A DNA stretch of 64,000 nt, taken from contig NZ_OEQB01000004.1 in assembly GCF_900240295.1 (NCBI RefSeq), forward strand, positions 1-64,000, in the 5' to 3' direction. Each line of letters begins with the position of its first letter. The first letter of the stretch is position 1. Shown here one piece after another: positions 18,025-28,513 of the stretch. Source of the stretch: Megasphaera vaginalis (ex Bordigoni et al. 2020) (GTDB taxonomy: Bacteria > Bacillota > Negativicutes > Veillonellales > Megasphaeraceae). The notes under the pieces were generated by a model. The model was given only the letters and a program-made list of their open reading frames with translations, did not search any database and was not told the DNA's origin. A program made the translations under genes and the position numbers.

Positions 18025-20106
18025 ATGAATTCTCAACCCAACGTGACGGGAACGACTTATCCCACATTGCCGGAGTTGACGTTCCGCGGCATGTTTCTCG
18101 GCATGCTGATCACCGTCATCTTTACGGCTTCTAATGTGTACTTAGGCCTGAAAGTCGGCCTGACCTTCTCGTCATCCATTCCGGCGGCCGTCATCTCCAT
18201 GGCCATCCTGCGCATGTTCAAGGATTCCAATATTTTGGAAAACAACATGGTACAGACACAGGCTTCGGCTGCCGGCACGCTATCGGCAATTATCTTTATT
18301 TTGCCAGGTCTCTTAATGCTCGGTTACTGGCAAGGGTTTCCCTTTTTGCAGACCCTCTTGCTTTGCGCCTGCGGCGGCTCTTTAGGGGTGCTCTTCACCA
18401 TTCCCTTGCGCCGCGCCATGGTCGTCAACAGCGATCTGCCTTATCCGGAAGGCCTGGCCGCTGCGGAAATTCTGAAAGTCGGCAGTGATTCCCGTGCAAG
18501 CAAAGAGGATGACGCTGCTCAGAAAAAAGAAACCGGTATGAAAGATATTCTAAAAGGTACGGGACTGGCCGGTCTCTTCAGCCTCTGCGCCAACGGCTTC
18601 CACATTTTTTCATCCGAATTCAGCCATTGGATCCAAATCGGTAAAGCGACTACACAGCTTCCCCTCGGCTTCTCCATGGCTCTGCTCGGCGCCGGCTATC
18701 TGATCGGCATCGCCAGCGGTATCGCCATCTTAGTCGGTACACTGCTGGCTTGGGTCGTCTTCGTTCCTTATTTGACGAGCGTTCTCACCCCGGCCGACGG
18801 TCAGGCCGCCGCCGCTTTCGCCAAAGCCGTCTGGGCCCAAAAAGTCCGCTTCATCGGCGCCGGTTGCATCGGTATCGCCGCTATTTGGACCTTACTTCGC
18901 CTTCTGAAACCCGTAATTGACGGCATCAAGATGTCGATTGACGCGATCCGCTCCAACGATACGGAAGAAAAACAGCTGCTTCACCATACCGATATCGACA
19001 TGACGCCAAAATCTGTCGGTCTCGTTTTCCTGGCCATCGTCATCGGTCTTTTGATCACCTTCTGGAGCTTCGTCGGCTCCGCCGGCCTGCCGACTACCGT
19101 CACGATCGTCTACATTGTCGTCGGTATCCTCGTCGCCATGCTCATGGGCTTCTTCGTCGCCGCCGCCTGCGGCTACATGGCCGGCTTGATAGGTACGTCT
19201 GCCAGCCCGATCTCCGGCATCGGTATCCTCGGTATCATCGTTTCGTCCCTCGTCGTCTTGGGCATCGGTTCATCCTTCGGTGTCTTTGAAACGGCAGAAG
19301 GAACGAAATTCGCAACGGCACTGGCCATTTTCATTACCAGCGTCATCGTCAGCGTCGCCGCTATTTCCAACGACAACCTGCAAGATTTGAAGACGGGCTA
19401 TATCGTCGGCGCAACGCCGTGGAAACAGCAGGTGGCCTTGATTCTCGGCTCCATCATCGGCGCTTTCGCCATCGCGCCTGTTCTCAATCTGCTCTATCAG
19501 GCTTACGGCTTCACCGGCGCCCTGCCCCGCGCCACCATGGATCCGTCGCAAGCGCTGGCTGCACCGCAGGCAACCTTGATGACCACTATCGCACAAGGCA
19601 TCTTCGATTCCAGTCTTGACTGGACATATATTCTCTTCGGTATCGGTGTCGGTATCGCCGTCATCATTGTTGATATGCTGTTAAAGAGCAATACCAAATC
19701 CCTCGCGTTGCCGCCCCTTGCCGTCGGCATGGGCATCTACCTGCCGCCGACCTTGGAAATTCCCCTGGTCATCGGCTCCGTCATCGGTTATTTTCTGAAC
19801 CGGCATCTCCATACCCGCGCGGCACAACGCAGTCCTGGTCACGAAAAAGAAGATGTTGATGCCTGCACGCATCGCGGTGTCCTTTTCGCCTCCGGCCTGA
19901 TCGTCGGCGAAAGCTTGATCGGCGTCATTATCGCCATCGTCATCGTCATCTCCATTACCTCTGGCGGCAGCGAAGATCCCCTTGCCCTCGTCGGCAAAGA
20001 CTTCAGCAGCACAGCCGATATGCTCGGTCTGCTCGCCTTTGTCCTTTCCATCGTATATTTCATTCACCACGTCGTCTCGACAAAATTTACGGCTGAAGAA
20101 AAATAA
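18025..20106 (+). CDS. OPT family oligopeptide transporter
   Basis: A 693-residue inner-membrane protein with roughly 15-16 hydrophobic segments, fitting the prokaryotic OPT family that imports small peptides (some members move metal chelates). Recognisable family stretches are TFRGMFLGMLITVIFTASN(V) at the N-terminus, NNMVQTQASAAGTL and the C-terminal LPPLAVGMGIYLP. The start is set by AGGAGG upstream of 18025; in-frame codons further upstream lack a site. It is divergent from pepD and followed by a strong terminator. Peptide uptake coupled to the dipeptidase is the simplest role. Confidence 0.9.
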   Translation: MNSQPNVTGTTYPTLPELTFRGMFLGMLITVIFTASNVYLGLKVGLTFSSSIPAAVISMAILRMFKDSNILENNMVQTQASAAGTLSAIIFILPGLLMLGYWQGFPFLQTLLLCACGGSLGVLFTIPLRRAMVVNSDLPYPEGLAAAEILKVGSDSRASKEDDAAQKKETGMKDILKGTGLAGLFSLCANGFHIFSSEFSHWIQIGKATTQLPLGFSMALLGAGYLIGIASGIAILVGTLLAWVVFVPYLTSVLTPADGQAAAAFAKAVWAQKVRFIGAGCIGIAAIWTLLRLLKPVIDGIKMSIDAIRSNDTEEKQLLHHTDIDMTPKSVGLVFLAIVIGLLITFWSFVGSAGLPTTVTIVYIVVGILVAMLMGFFVAAACGYMAGLIGTSASPISGIGILGIIVSSLVVLGIGSSFGVFETAEGTKFATALAIFITSVIVSVAAISNDNLQDLKTGYIVGATPWKQQVALILGSIIGAFAIAPVLNLLYQAYGFTGALPRATMDPSQALAAPQATLMTTIAQGIFDSSLDWTYILFGIGVGIAVIIVDMLLKSNTKSLALPPLAVGMGIYLPPTLEIPLVIGSVIGYFLNRHLHTRAAQRSPGHEKEDVDACTHRGVLFASGLIVGESLIGVIIAIVIVISITSGGSEDPLALVGKDFSSTADMLGLLAFVLSIVYFIHHVVSTKFTAEEK

Positions 20107-20117
20107 TGCTTTGCCGG

Positions 20118-20151
20118 AAAAGACGAACTGACTTTCATCAGTTCGTCTTTT
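20118..20151 (+). terminator. intrinsic terminator of the OPT transporter gene
   Basis: AAAAGACGAACTGA and its complement form a 14-base stem with a 6-base loop, followed by CTTGTTTTTTT. Confidence 0.9.
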
Positions 20152-20248
20152 CTTGTTTTTTTATGATTTTATACAATAATTTATCATTTGACCGGTAGCT
20201 AGATCGACGGATTTCATATATACTTAAAAACGAAAGAAGGTATGCCGG

Positions 20249-21925
<1,677 letters not shown>

Positions 21926-21926
<1 letters not shown>

Positions 21927-22609
21927 TGCCGCCGGCAGGGCAAATTCCCGAACATTGCGCCCTCTGCCGCACCTTATCGCCGTCGCAGCGCGAAACGTTA
22001 CGTTGCAGCCGCTACAGCCGTGTCCGCACCTATGCCGCCGGTGAGCGCATTTTTTGGGAAGGAGACGTGCCGGACAGCATGCTCCTGCTGCTGCAAGGCG
22101 CCGTTTTGATCGCCAAAGATACGCCGTCAGGAAAACAGATGGTTTTTGCACACATTACGGAGCCGGGCGATCTGATCGGCGAAATCTATGCATTCATGAG
22201 ACAGCCGACGTATGACAAAAATGCCGTCGCCGCCGAAAACACCGCGATCCTTGCCATCAATCAGGCGATCTTTCACGATCCGGATCCGTCTGTTCAGGCC
22301 ATTACGGCCGTACTGCAACAAAATTTGCTGACAATTTTCGCGCAAAAAGCGTACATGATGAGCCGCAAGCTGATGATCCTCAGCAGCACTACGCTGCGTG
22401 AAAAACTGGCTCGTTTCATCCTGAGCCAGCCATTGACAGGTTCTACATTGCCGCTTTCGCTGACGCGGGAAGAACTGGCCGCCTACCTGAACGTGGCCAG
22501 GCCGTCACTGTCCCGTGAATTGGGACGGATGGCTGCAGAAGGGATTATCTCCTGCCAAAAAAACAGCATCACCGTTTTACAACAGGAAAAATTGGCAGCG
22601 TATATTTGA
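21926..22609 (+). CDS. Crp/Fnr family transcription regulator
   Basis: A 227-residue regulator. It has an N-terminal cyclic-nucleotide-binding-like beta roll (about residues 30-140), a long dimerisation helix and a C-terminal winged HTH (about 165-220, with LTREELAAYLNVARPSLSRELGRM as recognition region). Cys11, Cys14 and Cys27 at the N-terminus could bind a cluster or act as a redox switch; the arrangement is not canonical Fnr. It looks like the HcpR-type group that senses nitrosative or redox stress. The ATG overlaps the enolase stop (TGATG). A palindrome TGTAAC-N4-GTTACA just downstream, before the DUF2249 gene, is a plausible binding site. Confidence 0.88.
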
Positions 22610-22610
22610 C

Positions 22611-22645
22611 AAAAGACTGCCGGAATATAATTCCGGCAGTCTTTT
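22611..22645 (+). terminator. intrinsic terminator after the Crp/Fnr regulator
   Basis: AAAAGACTGCCGGAA pairs with TTCCGGCAGTCTTTT around a short loop, immediately after the regulator's stop codon. Confidence 0.9.
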
Positions 22646-22652
22646 GTTATTT

Positions 22653-22668
22653 TGTAACTTATGTTACA
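22653..22668 (+). promoter_or_regulatory. Crp/Fnr-type operator at -41.5 of the DUF2249 gene
   Basis: The 16-base palindrome TGTAACTTATGTTACA is centred at 22660.5. The -10 hexamer TATACT is at 22690-22695, giving a start near 22702 and placing the palindrome at -41.5, the class II activator position. No good -35 hexamer is present, as expected for an activator-dependent promoter. Confidence 0.7.
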
Positions 22669-22746
22669 GAAAAAACAGCTTCCCTTTCGTATACTAATCG
22701 CGTAAGGAAATGTATCTGCTTTCCAAAAAACGAAAGGATGATTCTT

Positions 22747-23433
22747 ATGGCATTTGAAAACTGGCAAGATAAAATGAATACATTCAAGACGATCGACGTC
22801 CGCCACGTACAAGGAAACTTCTTTCCGGGCCTGCAAAAACAGGCCGCGGCTTTAAAAGAAGGGGAAGGACTGACCATCATTCAGACTTTTGAACCTCGCC
22901 CTCTCTATGAATCCCTGGCAGCGATGGGGTTTGAATACCACACCGAACAAACAGGTGAAACCGAATTCCACACGTACTTCTGCCGCACGAAGGTAAGCGA
23001 GTCGGCAGCGCCGCCGTTCCGGCCTCTGGCCCTGCTGAACTATCCCCTGATTGACGAAGGCCTCGGCAAAATTGCCGTTGACTTCTGGGATCTCACGTGG
23101 AATGACGCGAAACGCAGCTTATCGTACGAAATGCGCCTTTTGCTTTCGCTGGCCAATGCCGTCGGCGCCGGACGCATCCGCCAAGCGACGCGGGAGCTCG
23201 TCAAAGCGTATGTTCACGGCCTCGATTCGGCGGCGCTAGACGATGTTTTCGAGCTTCTCGCCTGGAATCAGGGCATCGGCTTTTTCAGCTCCGAAATCGG
23301 CCCGTCCCCGCTCTTCCAAGCCTACAAGCTGATTAAAAACAGCGAAAAAAAGGGCGACGACCGCGCGGAGATCATCGCCGCATTGTTAGCCAAGTTCGGA
23401 GAAAAAAATCCTGAAGTCACGGTGCAGTCGTAA
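22747..23433 (+). CDS. DUF2249 domain protein with a C-terminal helical domain
   Basis: A 228-residue cytoplasmic protein. Residues about 13-75 form a DUF2249 domain (TIDVR..., a GEGLTIIQTFEPRPLYESL segment and MGFEY), a TusA-like small fold often found with nitrosative-stress and denitrification genes. The C-terminal half (about 110-215) is helical and resembles the carboxymuconolactone decarboxylase/AhpD-type fold (LANAVGAGRIRQATRELVKA), but has no CxxC pair, so peroxidase activity is unlikely. Start at 22747 with CGAAAGGA upstream. The -41.5 palindrome and the neighbouring Crp/Fnr gene suggest activation under nitrosative or redox stress. Confidence 0.8.
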   Translation: MAFENWQDKMNTFKTIDVRHVQGNFFPGLQKQAAALKEGEGLTIIQTFEPRPLYESLAAMGFEYHTEQTGETEFHTYFCRTKVSESAAPPFRPLALLNYPLIDEGLGKIAVDFWDLTWNDAKRSLSYEMRLLLSLANAVGAGRIRQATRELVKAYVHGLDSAALDDVFELLAWNQGIGFFSSEIGPSPLFQAYKLIKNSEKKGDDRAEIIAALLAKFGEKNPEVTVQS

Positions 23434-23438
23434 CGCTG

Positions 23439-24035
23439 TTACCGATCGGACCGGCGCCGTTGCAGAAAAGCGGGCGCAAGATCGTCCGTAACGTAAGCCA
23501 AGAAGTGCAGAAGACACTTGGAAAACCGCTGAAACGGCGCAAAAGATACGGTAAAGGCATAACTGAAGAGCCCTACAGCGATACCGCCAAGCAAATCTGA
23601 CACATAATGGAGACGGCAGGCCACGCGGCTCAGTCCTATGACCAGCGTGACGATCGCTAAAAACGGCGCCGCCTGACTGTGGCAGTGAAAGGCCGCAGCC
23701 GTAACGACGGCGCCGTTCATGGTATGATTGCTGGGAAATGACGGATTGTCTTTATGCGTTATCCAAGCTTTCTTTCGCCGCGTCACGAAAGGGCGCGGCC
23801 GCGGCCAAAAGCGGCCGATACCGAAGGAAAACCCCGACGCAGTCGCTACGGCAACCAAGGTATGGACTAAAGAAAGACGCCTTCGTTCCCGTTCTATGCC
23901 GCCGTAAAACCAGGCGACGGCTCCGTAAAGCAGGTATAGGAGAAAGGCGAACTTGGCGATTAGCCGTACGCCCGTCCGAATCATCTCCCGTTGTTTGACC
24001 AACCAAAAAATACCGGCCATGAACGGTCCCATCAT
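23439..24035 (-). CDS. PAP2 family phosphatase, probable undecaprenyl-diphosphatase
   Basis: A 198-residue membrane protein with 5-6 helices and the three PAP2 catalytic blocks: GRFWPRPRP, PSFPSNHT (Asn replaces the Gly of the usual PSGH) and SRVACRLHYVSDLLGG. Length and motifs resemble BcrC-type enzymes that recycle undecaprenyl diphosphate during wall synthesis. The start at 24035 follows GGAAAGGAG; upstream in-frame ATGs have no such site. It lies tail to tail with the DUF2249 gene and downstream of glycerate kinase but behind that gene's terminator. Confidence 0.82.
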   Translation of the reverse strand: MMGPFMAGIFWLVKQREMIRTGVRLIAKFAFLLYLLYGAVAWFYGGIERERRRLSLVHTLVAVATASGFSFGIGRFWPRPRPFVTRRKKAWITHKDNPSFPSNHTMNGAVVTAAAFHCHSQAAPFLAIVTLVIGLSRVACRLHYVSDLLGGIAVGLFSYAFTVSFAPFQRFSKCLLHFLAYVTDDLAPAFLQRRRSDR

Positions 24036-24107
24036 CACCACTCCTTTCCTACTGATGCTTTCTATCATACCGATTGCCGCCGTATTTGTAAATACGAAAA
24101 GACCGCC

Positions 24108-24145
24108 GGCCCGGCGCAAGATAATCCACGATCTCGCACCGGGCC
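24108..24145 (-). terminator. terminator of glycerate kinase
   Basis: On the minus strand GGCCCGGTGCGAG pairs with CTTGCGCCGGGCC, using a G-U and one weak pair, followed a few bases later by a short T run. Confidence 0.6.
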
Positions 24146-24177
24146 TGTTTCGTCGCCTCCAAGGCCATGAGAAATGC

Positions 24178-25323
24178 TTAAATGGTATGTATGGCCGTCG
24201 CCAACAGGCGAAAGACTTGTTCCACCGTATCGATCATATTTTGCCGCGCCGTTTCCGGCTTGAGGCACTCCGCCAGCGATTCCGTCCGCTGCAGGATCGG
24301 GAAATAGGCGTCGATGCCGTGCTCATTGCAGGTCTTCGCAGCCGGCGTAACGCAGCCGGCAAAGGCGACGACAGGCTTACCGTATTTTTTCGCCATGGCA
24401 GCAACGCCGATCGGAGCCTTGCCCATGACGGTCTGGCCGTCAATGCGGCCTTCGCCAGTAATGACCAAATCGGCAGTCTTCACGTAATCTTCCAGACGCG
24501 TTTCATCTAAAACAATCTGTATACCCGATTCAAGTACGGCATTGGTAAAGGTCAGAAAAGCAAAACCTAATCCGCCGGCAGCGCCCGTTCCCGATCGTTG
24601 CGGATCGGCCCGGCTAAAAGACCGACCGGCTAACGCGGCGTATTGTTTCAGCCAGCCGTCCATCGCCGTGATCATCGCCGGCGTCGCTCCCTTCTGCGGT
24701 CCGAAGACGGCGCTGCAGCCGGCTGTGCCGCACAGCGGATTGGTCACGTCACAGGCAATGCGGAAAGCGCAGTCACGCAGTTCCGGCAGTACTTCATCCT
24801 GCGTAATCGTTGCCAGCTCTTTGACGCCCATAGCGCCGAAGGGGACCTGCCGTCCCTCATGATCGAGCATGCCGTAGCCCAAGGCCTGCAACATGCCCAC
24901 GCCGCCGTCATTCGTCGCCGAGCCGCCGATGCCGACGATAAAACGGCGACAGCCCTGTCCAATGGCATGGCGAATTAATTCTCCGACGCCATATGTCGTC
25001 GTATACAGCGGATTCCGCTTAGCGGCGTCAACCAAAGTAAGACCGGCGGCAGCCGACATTTCGATCACCGCCGTATCGCCGCGAACGATGCCGTACACGG
25101 CCCGGACCGGTTCGCCTAAAGGACCGGTAACGGAGACGGTCTGCAGCGCGCCGCCCATGCCGTGCGTTAAGGCCTCCACTGTACCTTCACCGCCGTCAGC
25201 CAAGGGCCTGATCACGACATCGGCATTTTGTTGCACGCGGCAAATAGCCGTTCGAATGGCATCGCCCGCTTCCACTGACGACAGACTCCCTTTTAATGAA
25301 TCGATCGCTATTACTGTTTTCAT
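24178..25323 (-). CDS. glycerate kinase (GarK/GlxK family)
   Basis: A 381-residue kinase that phosphorylates D-glycerate, giving 2- or 3-phosphoglycerate for glycolysis. The N-terminal AIDSLKGSLSS, the PLADGGEGTVEA segment and the GIGGSATNDGG loop are typical of this family. The start has GGAGG at 7 bases. It is divergent from a CdaR-type regulator, the classic arrangement for glycerate and sugar-diacid catabolism. 2-Phosphoglycerate would feed directly into the enolase encoded nearby. Confidence 0.93.
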   Translation of the reverse strand: MKTVIAIDSLKGSLSSVEAGDAIRTAICRVQQNADVVIRPLADGGEGTVEALTHGMGGALQTVSVTGPLGEPVRAVYGIVRGDTAVIEMSAAAGLTLVDAAKRNPLYTTTYGVGELIRHAIGQGCRRFIVGIGGSATNDGGVGMLQALGYGMLDHEGRQVPFGAMGVKELATITQDEVLPELRDCAFRIACDVTNPLCGTAGCSAVFGPQKGATPAMITAMDGWLKQYAALAGRSFSRADPQRSGTGAAGGLGFAFLTFTNAVLESGIQIVLDETRLEDYVKTADLVITGEGRIDGQTVMGKAPIGVAAMAKKYGKPVVAFAGCVTPAAKTCNEHGIDAYFPILQRTESLAECLKPETARQNMIDTVEQVFRLLATAIHTI

Positions 25324-25393
25324 GGCAAACCTCCTTATTGATGGTATGGCCTGTTTTCTTTATCATACTGTTCTTCTTATCCTCTTGTACATG

Positions 25394-25422
25394 TTGTTAA
25401 GACCAATTATACGGTGTAATAT
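25394..25422 (+). promoter_or_regulatory. promoter of the CdaR-type regulator
   Basis: TTGTTA (25394-25399), a 17-base spacer and TAATAT (25417-25422). Confidence 0.5.
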
Positions 25423-25434
25423 AATACATATATC

Positions 25435-25446
25435 AGTCTATAGACT
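25435..25446. promoter_or_regulatory. palindrome, candidate CdaR operator
   Basis: AGTCTATAGACT is a perfect 12-base palindrome within a wider imperfect one. It lies just after the predicted start of the regulator transcript and between the divergent glycerate kinase and regulator genes. Confidence 0.45.
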
Positions 25447-25481
25447 AATATAAAAATGATAAAAACCAAGAGGAAACTGCA

Positions 25482-26582
25482 ATGCTATCCAATCATATCA
25501 GCCGGCGCTTAGCTCAACAGATCGTCGACACCGTCAAGGACACCTGCACCTACGATGCAAACTATATCAGCCCTGACGGAATAATTTACGCCAGTACCGA
25601 TGCGAAGCGCGTCGGCACGTACCACGAAATCGGCCACACCGTCGCCAAAGAAGGAACGGCCATTGAAGTTACGGAGGAAAATGTATTTTACGGCACTCAC
25701 TGCGGCGTCAATCTTCCTTTCACCTATCACGGCAAGCTGATCGCCGTCATCGGCATCACCGGTGCGCCGGAAAAGGTGCGGCGGTATGCCTACTTGGCCC
25801 AGCGAATCACGACGCTCATCTTACGGGAGCAGGAGTTGGAAGCAAAGGCGCATACCGAACGAACCCACACACGCTATATTGCTCAAAGTTTGCTGCACGG
25901 CCCGCTGCCGGCGCACGAATTCCTCGTCGCTTACATACAAAAAAACGGCCTGTCCTTGACAGAACCGTATCGTTGTCTTCTCATTGAATTGAATCATCAC
26001 TACAATCCTGCCAATCTGTCGATGATCGAACAACGGGTATATGCGGCGTTTAAGCAAACGGGAACGGTCTTTTACTTGGCGGAGTATCCGAATCATTATA
26101 TCTTGCTCAGCGAAGAGTCTCGCTATCAAACGTGGCATCGTGCCTTAAAAAAATTGGCGCAGGAAAACAAAGGCATCATTCGGCTGGCGATCGGGACGCC
26201 GCACCAGTTGGAACAAGTCAGGCAGTCCTACGAAGAAGCGCTGATCGTCTTGCAGTCTCTGCCGGCGGCGCTTGCTGTCGGCCGCTACGAAACGTTGACG
26301 CTTGAGCTGTTGATCGGTTCCCTCTCCGAGTCGCAGCGGCGCTGTTACCTGACCAATACCGTCGCTAATCTCCGTGAAAAAGAACGGCGTTATCTCATGG
26401 CCTATTTTGAACATAATCTGTCCCTGCAAGGAGCAGCCGCTTCGCTCTTTATTCATAAAAATACCTTAACCTATCATTTGCAAAAAATCAAAAATGCCAC
26501 CGGATACGACCCTCATCGGTTCAAGGACGCCGTTGCACTCTATCTCGGCTGCAAAATCGCGGCTGACCGAAAAAGACAGTAG
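25482..26582 (+). CDS. CdaR family regulator (sugar-diacid/glycerate responsive)
   Basis: A 366-residue regulator with an N-terminal sugar-diacid recognition domain (about 1-135, including LAQQIVDTV and a GVNLPF(T)YHGKLIAVIGITG segment) and a C-terminal PucR-type helix-turn-helix (about 300-360, SLQGAAASLFIHKNTLTYHL). Members activate diacid, glycolate or glycerate utilisation genes. Starts behind AGAGGAAA. Divergent from glycerate kinase with a palindrome in the shared region, so local control of that gene is the obvious role. Confidence 0.88.
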   Translation: MLSNHISRRLAQQIVDTVKDTCTYDANYISPDGIIYASTDAKRVGTYHEIGHTVAKEGTAIEVTEENVFYGTHCGVNLPFTYHGKLIAVIGITGAPEKVRRYAYLAQRITTLILREQELEAKAHTERTHTRYIAQSLLHGPLPAHEFLVAYIQKNGLSLTEPYRCLLIELNHHYNPANLSMIEQRVYAAFKQTGTVFYLAEYPNHYILLSEESRYQTWHRALKKLAQENKGIIRLAIGTPHQLEQVRQSYEEALIVLQSLPAALAVGRYETLTLELLIGSLSESQRRCYLTNTVANLREKERRYLMAYFEHNLSLQGAAASLFIHKNTLTYHLQKIKNATGYDPHRFKDAVALYLGCKIAADRKRQ

Positions 26583-26604
26583 AGGTTATTCCTCTACTGT
26601 CTTT
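26571..26604. terminator. bidirectional terminator between the CdaR gene and the racemase gene
   Basis: AAAAGACAGTAGAGG pairs with CCTCTACTGTCTTTT around TTATT. It overlaps both converging stop codons, so it closes the CdaR transcript and the long minus-strand nitrogenase-like operon. Confidence 0.88.
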
Positions 26605-27308
26605 TTTAACGATTCCGCCGCTAATATCTGCCGAACAAGTTCGGCAATATGGAGCCGCATCGTATCCAAATACGGTACGGGGCTGCTGACATCTTTAAAG
26701 GCCAGTGGCAGCTCCGTACAGCCTAAGATGACGGCTTCCGCTCCCTCTTGCCGCGCCAGTCTCCGGGCAATGTCGCCCAATTTTGCCTGCGTTTCCTCAC
26801 GAACGATGCCGAATTCCAGTTCTTTTTCAATCGCTTCTTTCATAAAGCCCCGTTCTTCTGCCGTCGGAATGACGACACGAATACCGTGTCGACGGAAGGG
26901 AGCTTTGAAGAAGTCTTCTTCCATCGTAAAAATCGTCCCCAAGAGCGCGACCTGCTTCATGCCGGCAGCCACGGCAGCCTGACAGGTCACTTCCACGCTG
27001 CTGACGAGGGGAATGGGCGAGCGGCGCTGCAGCTCGTCGAAAACGAGGTGCGGCGTATTGCCTGTCAATGCGGCAAAATCGGCGCCGGCACCGGCCAAAT
27101 TGGCAATGCCTTTGCCGACATAGTCGATAAGGCCATAGTAATCTTTCGTCGAACAATACGAAAGAATCTTGAAAACATTGAGACTTTCGATCGTCAAATT
27201 AGGAAAAAAAGGGCGTCCCTCCGCCTGTTGCACAGCCGAAACGATTTCTTTATAATACAGCACCGTCGATTCCGGCCCGATGCCGCCGATCAATCCGAGT
27301 TTATTCAT
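26586..27308 (-). CDS. aspartate/glutamate racemase family protein
   Basis: A 240-residue two-domain protein of the PLP-independent Asp/Glu racemase superfamily. The N-terminus GLIGGIGPESTVLYY and the C-terminal LGCTELPL motif, with the second catalytic Cys, are typical. The first active-site motif reads ALTGNTPH, so the usual first Cys is replaced by Thr or Gly. Relatives with such a replacement exist among one-way or L-specific racemases. It starts 11 bases after hydF and is last in the operon. Whether it is functionally tied to the metallocofactor genes is unclear. Confidence 0.82.
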   Translation of the reverse strand: MNKLGLIGGIGPESTVLYYKEIVSAVQQAEGRPFFPNLTIESLNVFKILSYCSTKDYYGLIDYVGKGIANLAGAGADFAALTGNTPHLVFDELQRRSPIPLVSSVEVTCQAAVAAGMKQVALLGTIFTMEEDFFKAPFRRHGIRVVIPTAEERGFMKEAIEKELEFGIVREETQAKLGDIARRLARQEGAEAVILGCTELPLAFKDVSSPVPYLDTMRLHIAELVRQILAAESLKKTVEE

Positions 27309-27319
27309 CGTGCATCACC

Positions 27320-28513
27320 TCATAACGTCTTGTATACATCGGGAAAGACACGGACGCTTCGCTTTAAGATCCCCGTCACGTAGGCAATAAAAATCCCGTA
27401 ATTCGTCATGGCTACGCCTTGGTCCGCCGCACATTTCATGCGGTACTGCACTTCCCGCTCATTAAGCATACAACTGCCGCAGTGAATAATCAACTCATAC
27501 GGGGACAGATCGTCGGGAAATTCCGTACCGCTCGCCGTTTCGAACGTGATCGCCGCACCGGTATGCCGCTGCAGCCAGCGCGGAATCTTTACCGTGCCGA
27601 TGTCATCGCATTGGCGATGATGCGTACAGCCTTCGGCAATCAGCACCTTGCTGTGATTATGCAGCGTCTCGACGGCCGCCACGCCGCGGACGGCGCTGGC
27701 TAACAGTCCTTTATGCCGAGCCATAAGGATCGAAAAAGACGTCAGCAAGATCGAATCGGGCGTCTGCGCCGCCACCGTTTGAAAGGCCTGACTGTCGGTG
27801 ATGACTAAGGCCGGCGCCGTGCCGAGACGGGTCAGCGTCGCGGCGACTTCGTTTTCTTTGACGACGACAACGACGGCGTCACTGTCCAGGACTTCGCGGA
27901 TCGTCTGCTGCTGCGGCAGGATCAGACGGCCCTTCGGCGCCGCCGAATCGATGGGTACGACGAGAAGCACCAGATCGTGCGGCTTAACCAGATCGGCCAC
28001 AATAGGCACACGTTCACTGTTTGGCACGGTGGCGCCAAGGCGTTCTTTTAATTCCCAAATACCGGCGCCCGTAGCGGCGCTGACGGCCAGTTCCCGCTCG
28101 CCGCCGAGGTGCGGCGCTTGCAGATCGGTCTTGTTCCAAACGAGCAGATATGGGATTTTTTTCGCTTCGATCAGAGCGATGATCTCCTCATCGACAGGAC
28201 GCAACCCGACGGTACTGTCGACGATGACGACGGCGATATCCGTCTTGTTCAACACGTGCCGCGTCTTTTTCACGCGCAGTTCACCTAGCTTGCCCGTATC
28301 GTCAAAGCCGGGCGTATCGATGATCATGACCGGCCCGAGCGGCAAGAGTTCCATGGCCTTGTAAACGGGATCCGTCGTCGTCCCCTTCGTCTCGGAAACA
28401 ATCGCCAGATTCTGCCCCGTTACGGCGTTGACAACGCTCGATTTGCCGGCATTGCGGCAACCGAAAAACCCGATATGCAGCCGCTCTCCTGACGGCGTAT
28501 CATTTAATCCCAT
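27320..28513 (-). CDS. hydF: [FeFe]-hydrogenase maturation GTPase HydF
   Basis: A 397-residue scaffold protein that carries the 2Fe precursor of the H-cluster and passes it to HydA. It has an N-terminal GTPase domain (P-loop GCRNAGKSS at about 18-26, DTPGFDD, NKTD), a dimerisation domain, and a C-terminal cluster domain with EGCTHHRQCDD and HCGSCMLNEREV, which supply the His and three Cys ligands. Length is normal. HydE and HydG are absent from the window, and the gene lies in an operon with nitrogenase-like and hyp genes rather than with hydEG. Either it serves the [FeFe] hydrogenase encoded elsewhere or it is a scaffold for the local system. Confidence 0.93.
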   Translation of the reverse strand: MGLNDTPSGERLHIGFFGCRNAGKSSVVNAVTGQNLAIVSETKGTTTDPVYKAMELLPLGPVMIIDTPGFDDTGKLGELRVKKTRHVLNKTDIAVVIVDSTVGLRPVDEEIIALIEAKKIPYLLVWNKTDLQAPHLGGERELAVSAATGAGIWELKERLGATVPNSERVPIVADLVKPHDLVLLVVPIDSAAPKGRLILPQQQTIREVLDSDAVVVVVKENEVAATLTRLGTAPALVITDSQAFQTVAAQTPDSILLTSFSILMARHKGLLASAVRGVAAVETLHNHSKVLIAEGCTHHRQCDDIGTVKIPRWLQRHTGAAITFETASGTEFPDDLSPYELIIHCGSCMLNEREVQYRMKCAADQGVAMTNYGIFIAYVTGILKRSVRVFPDVYKTL

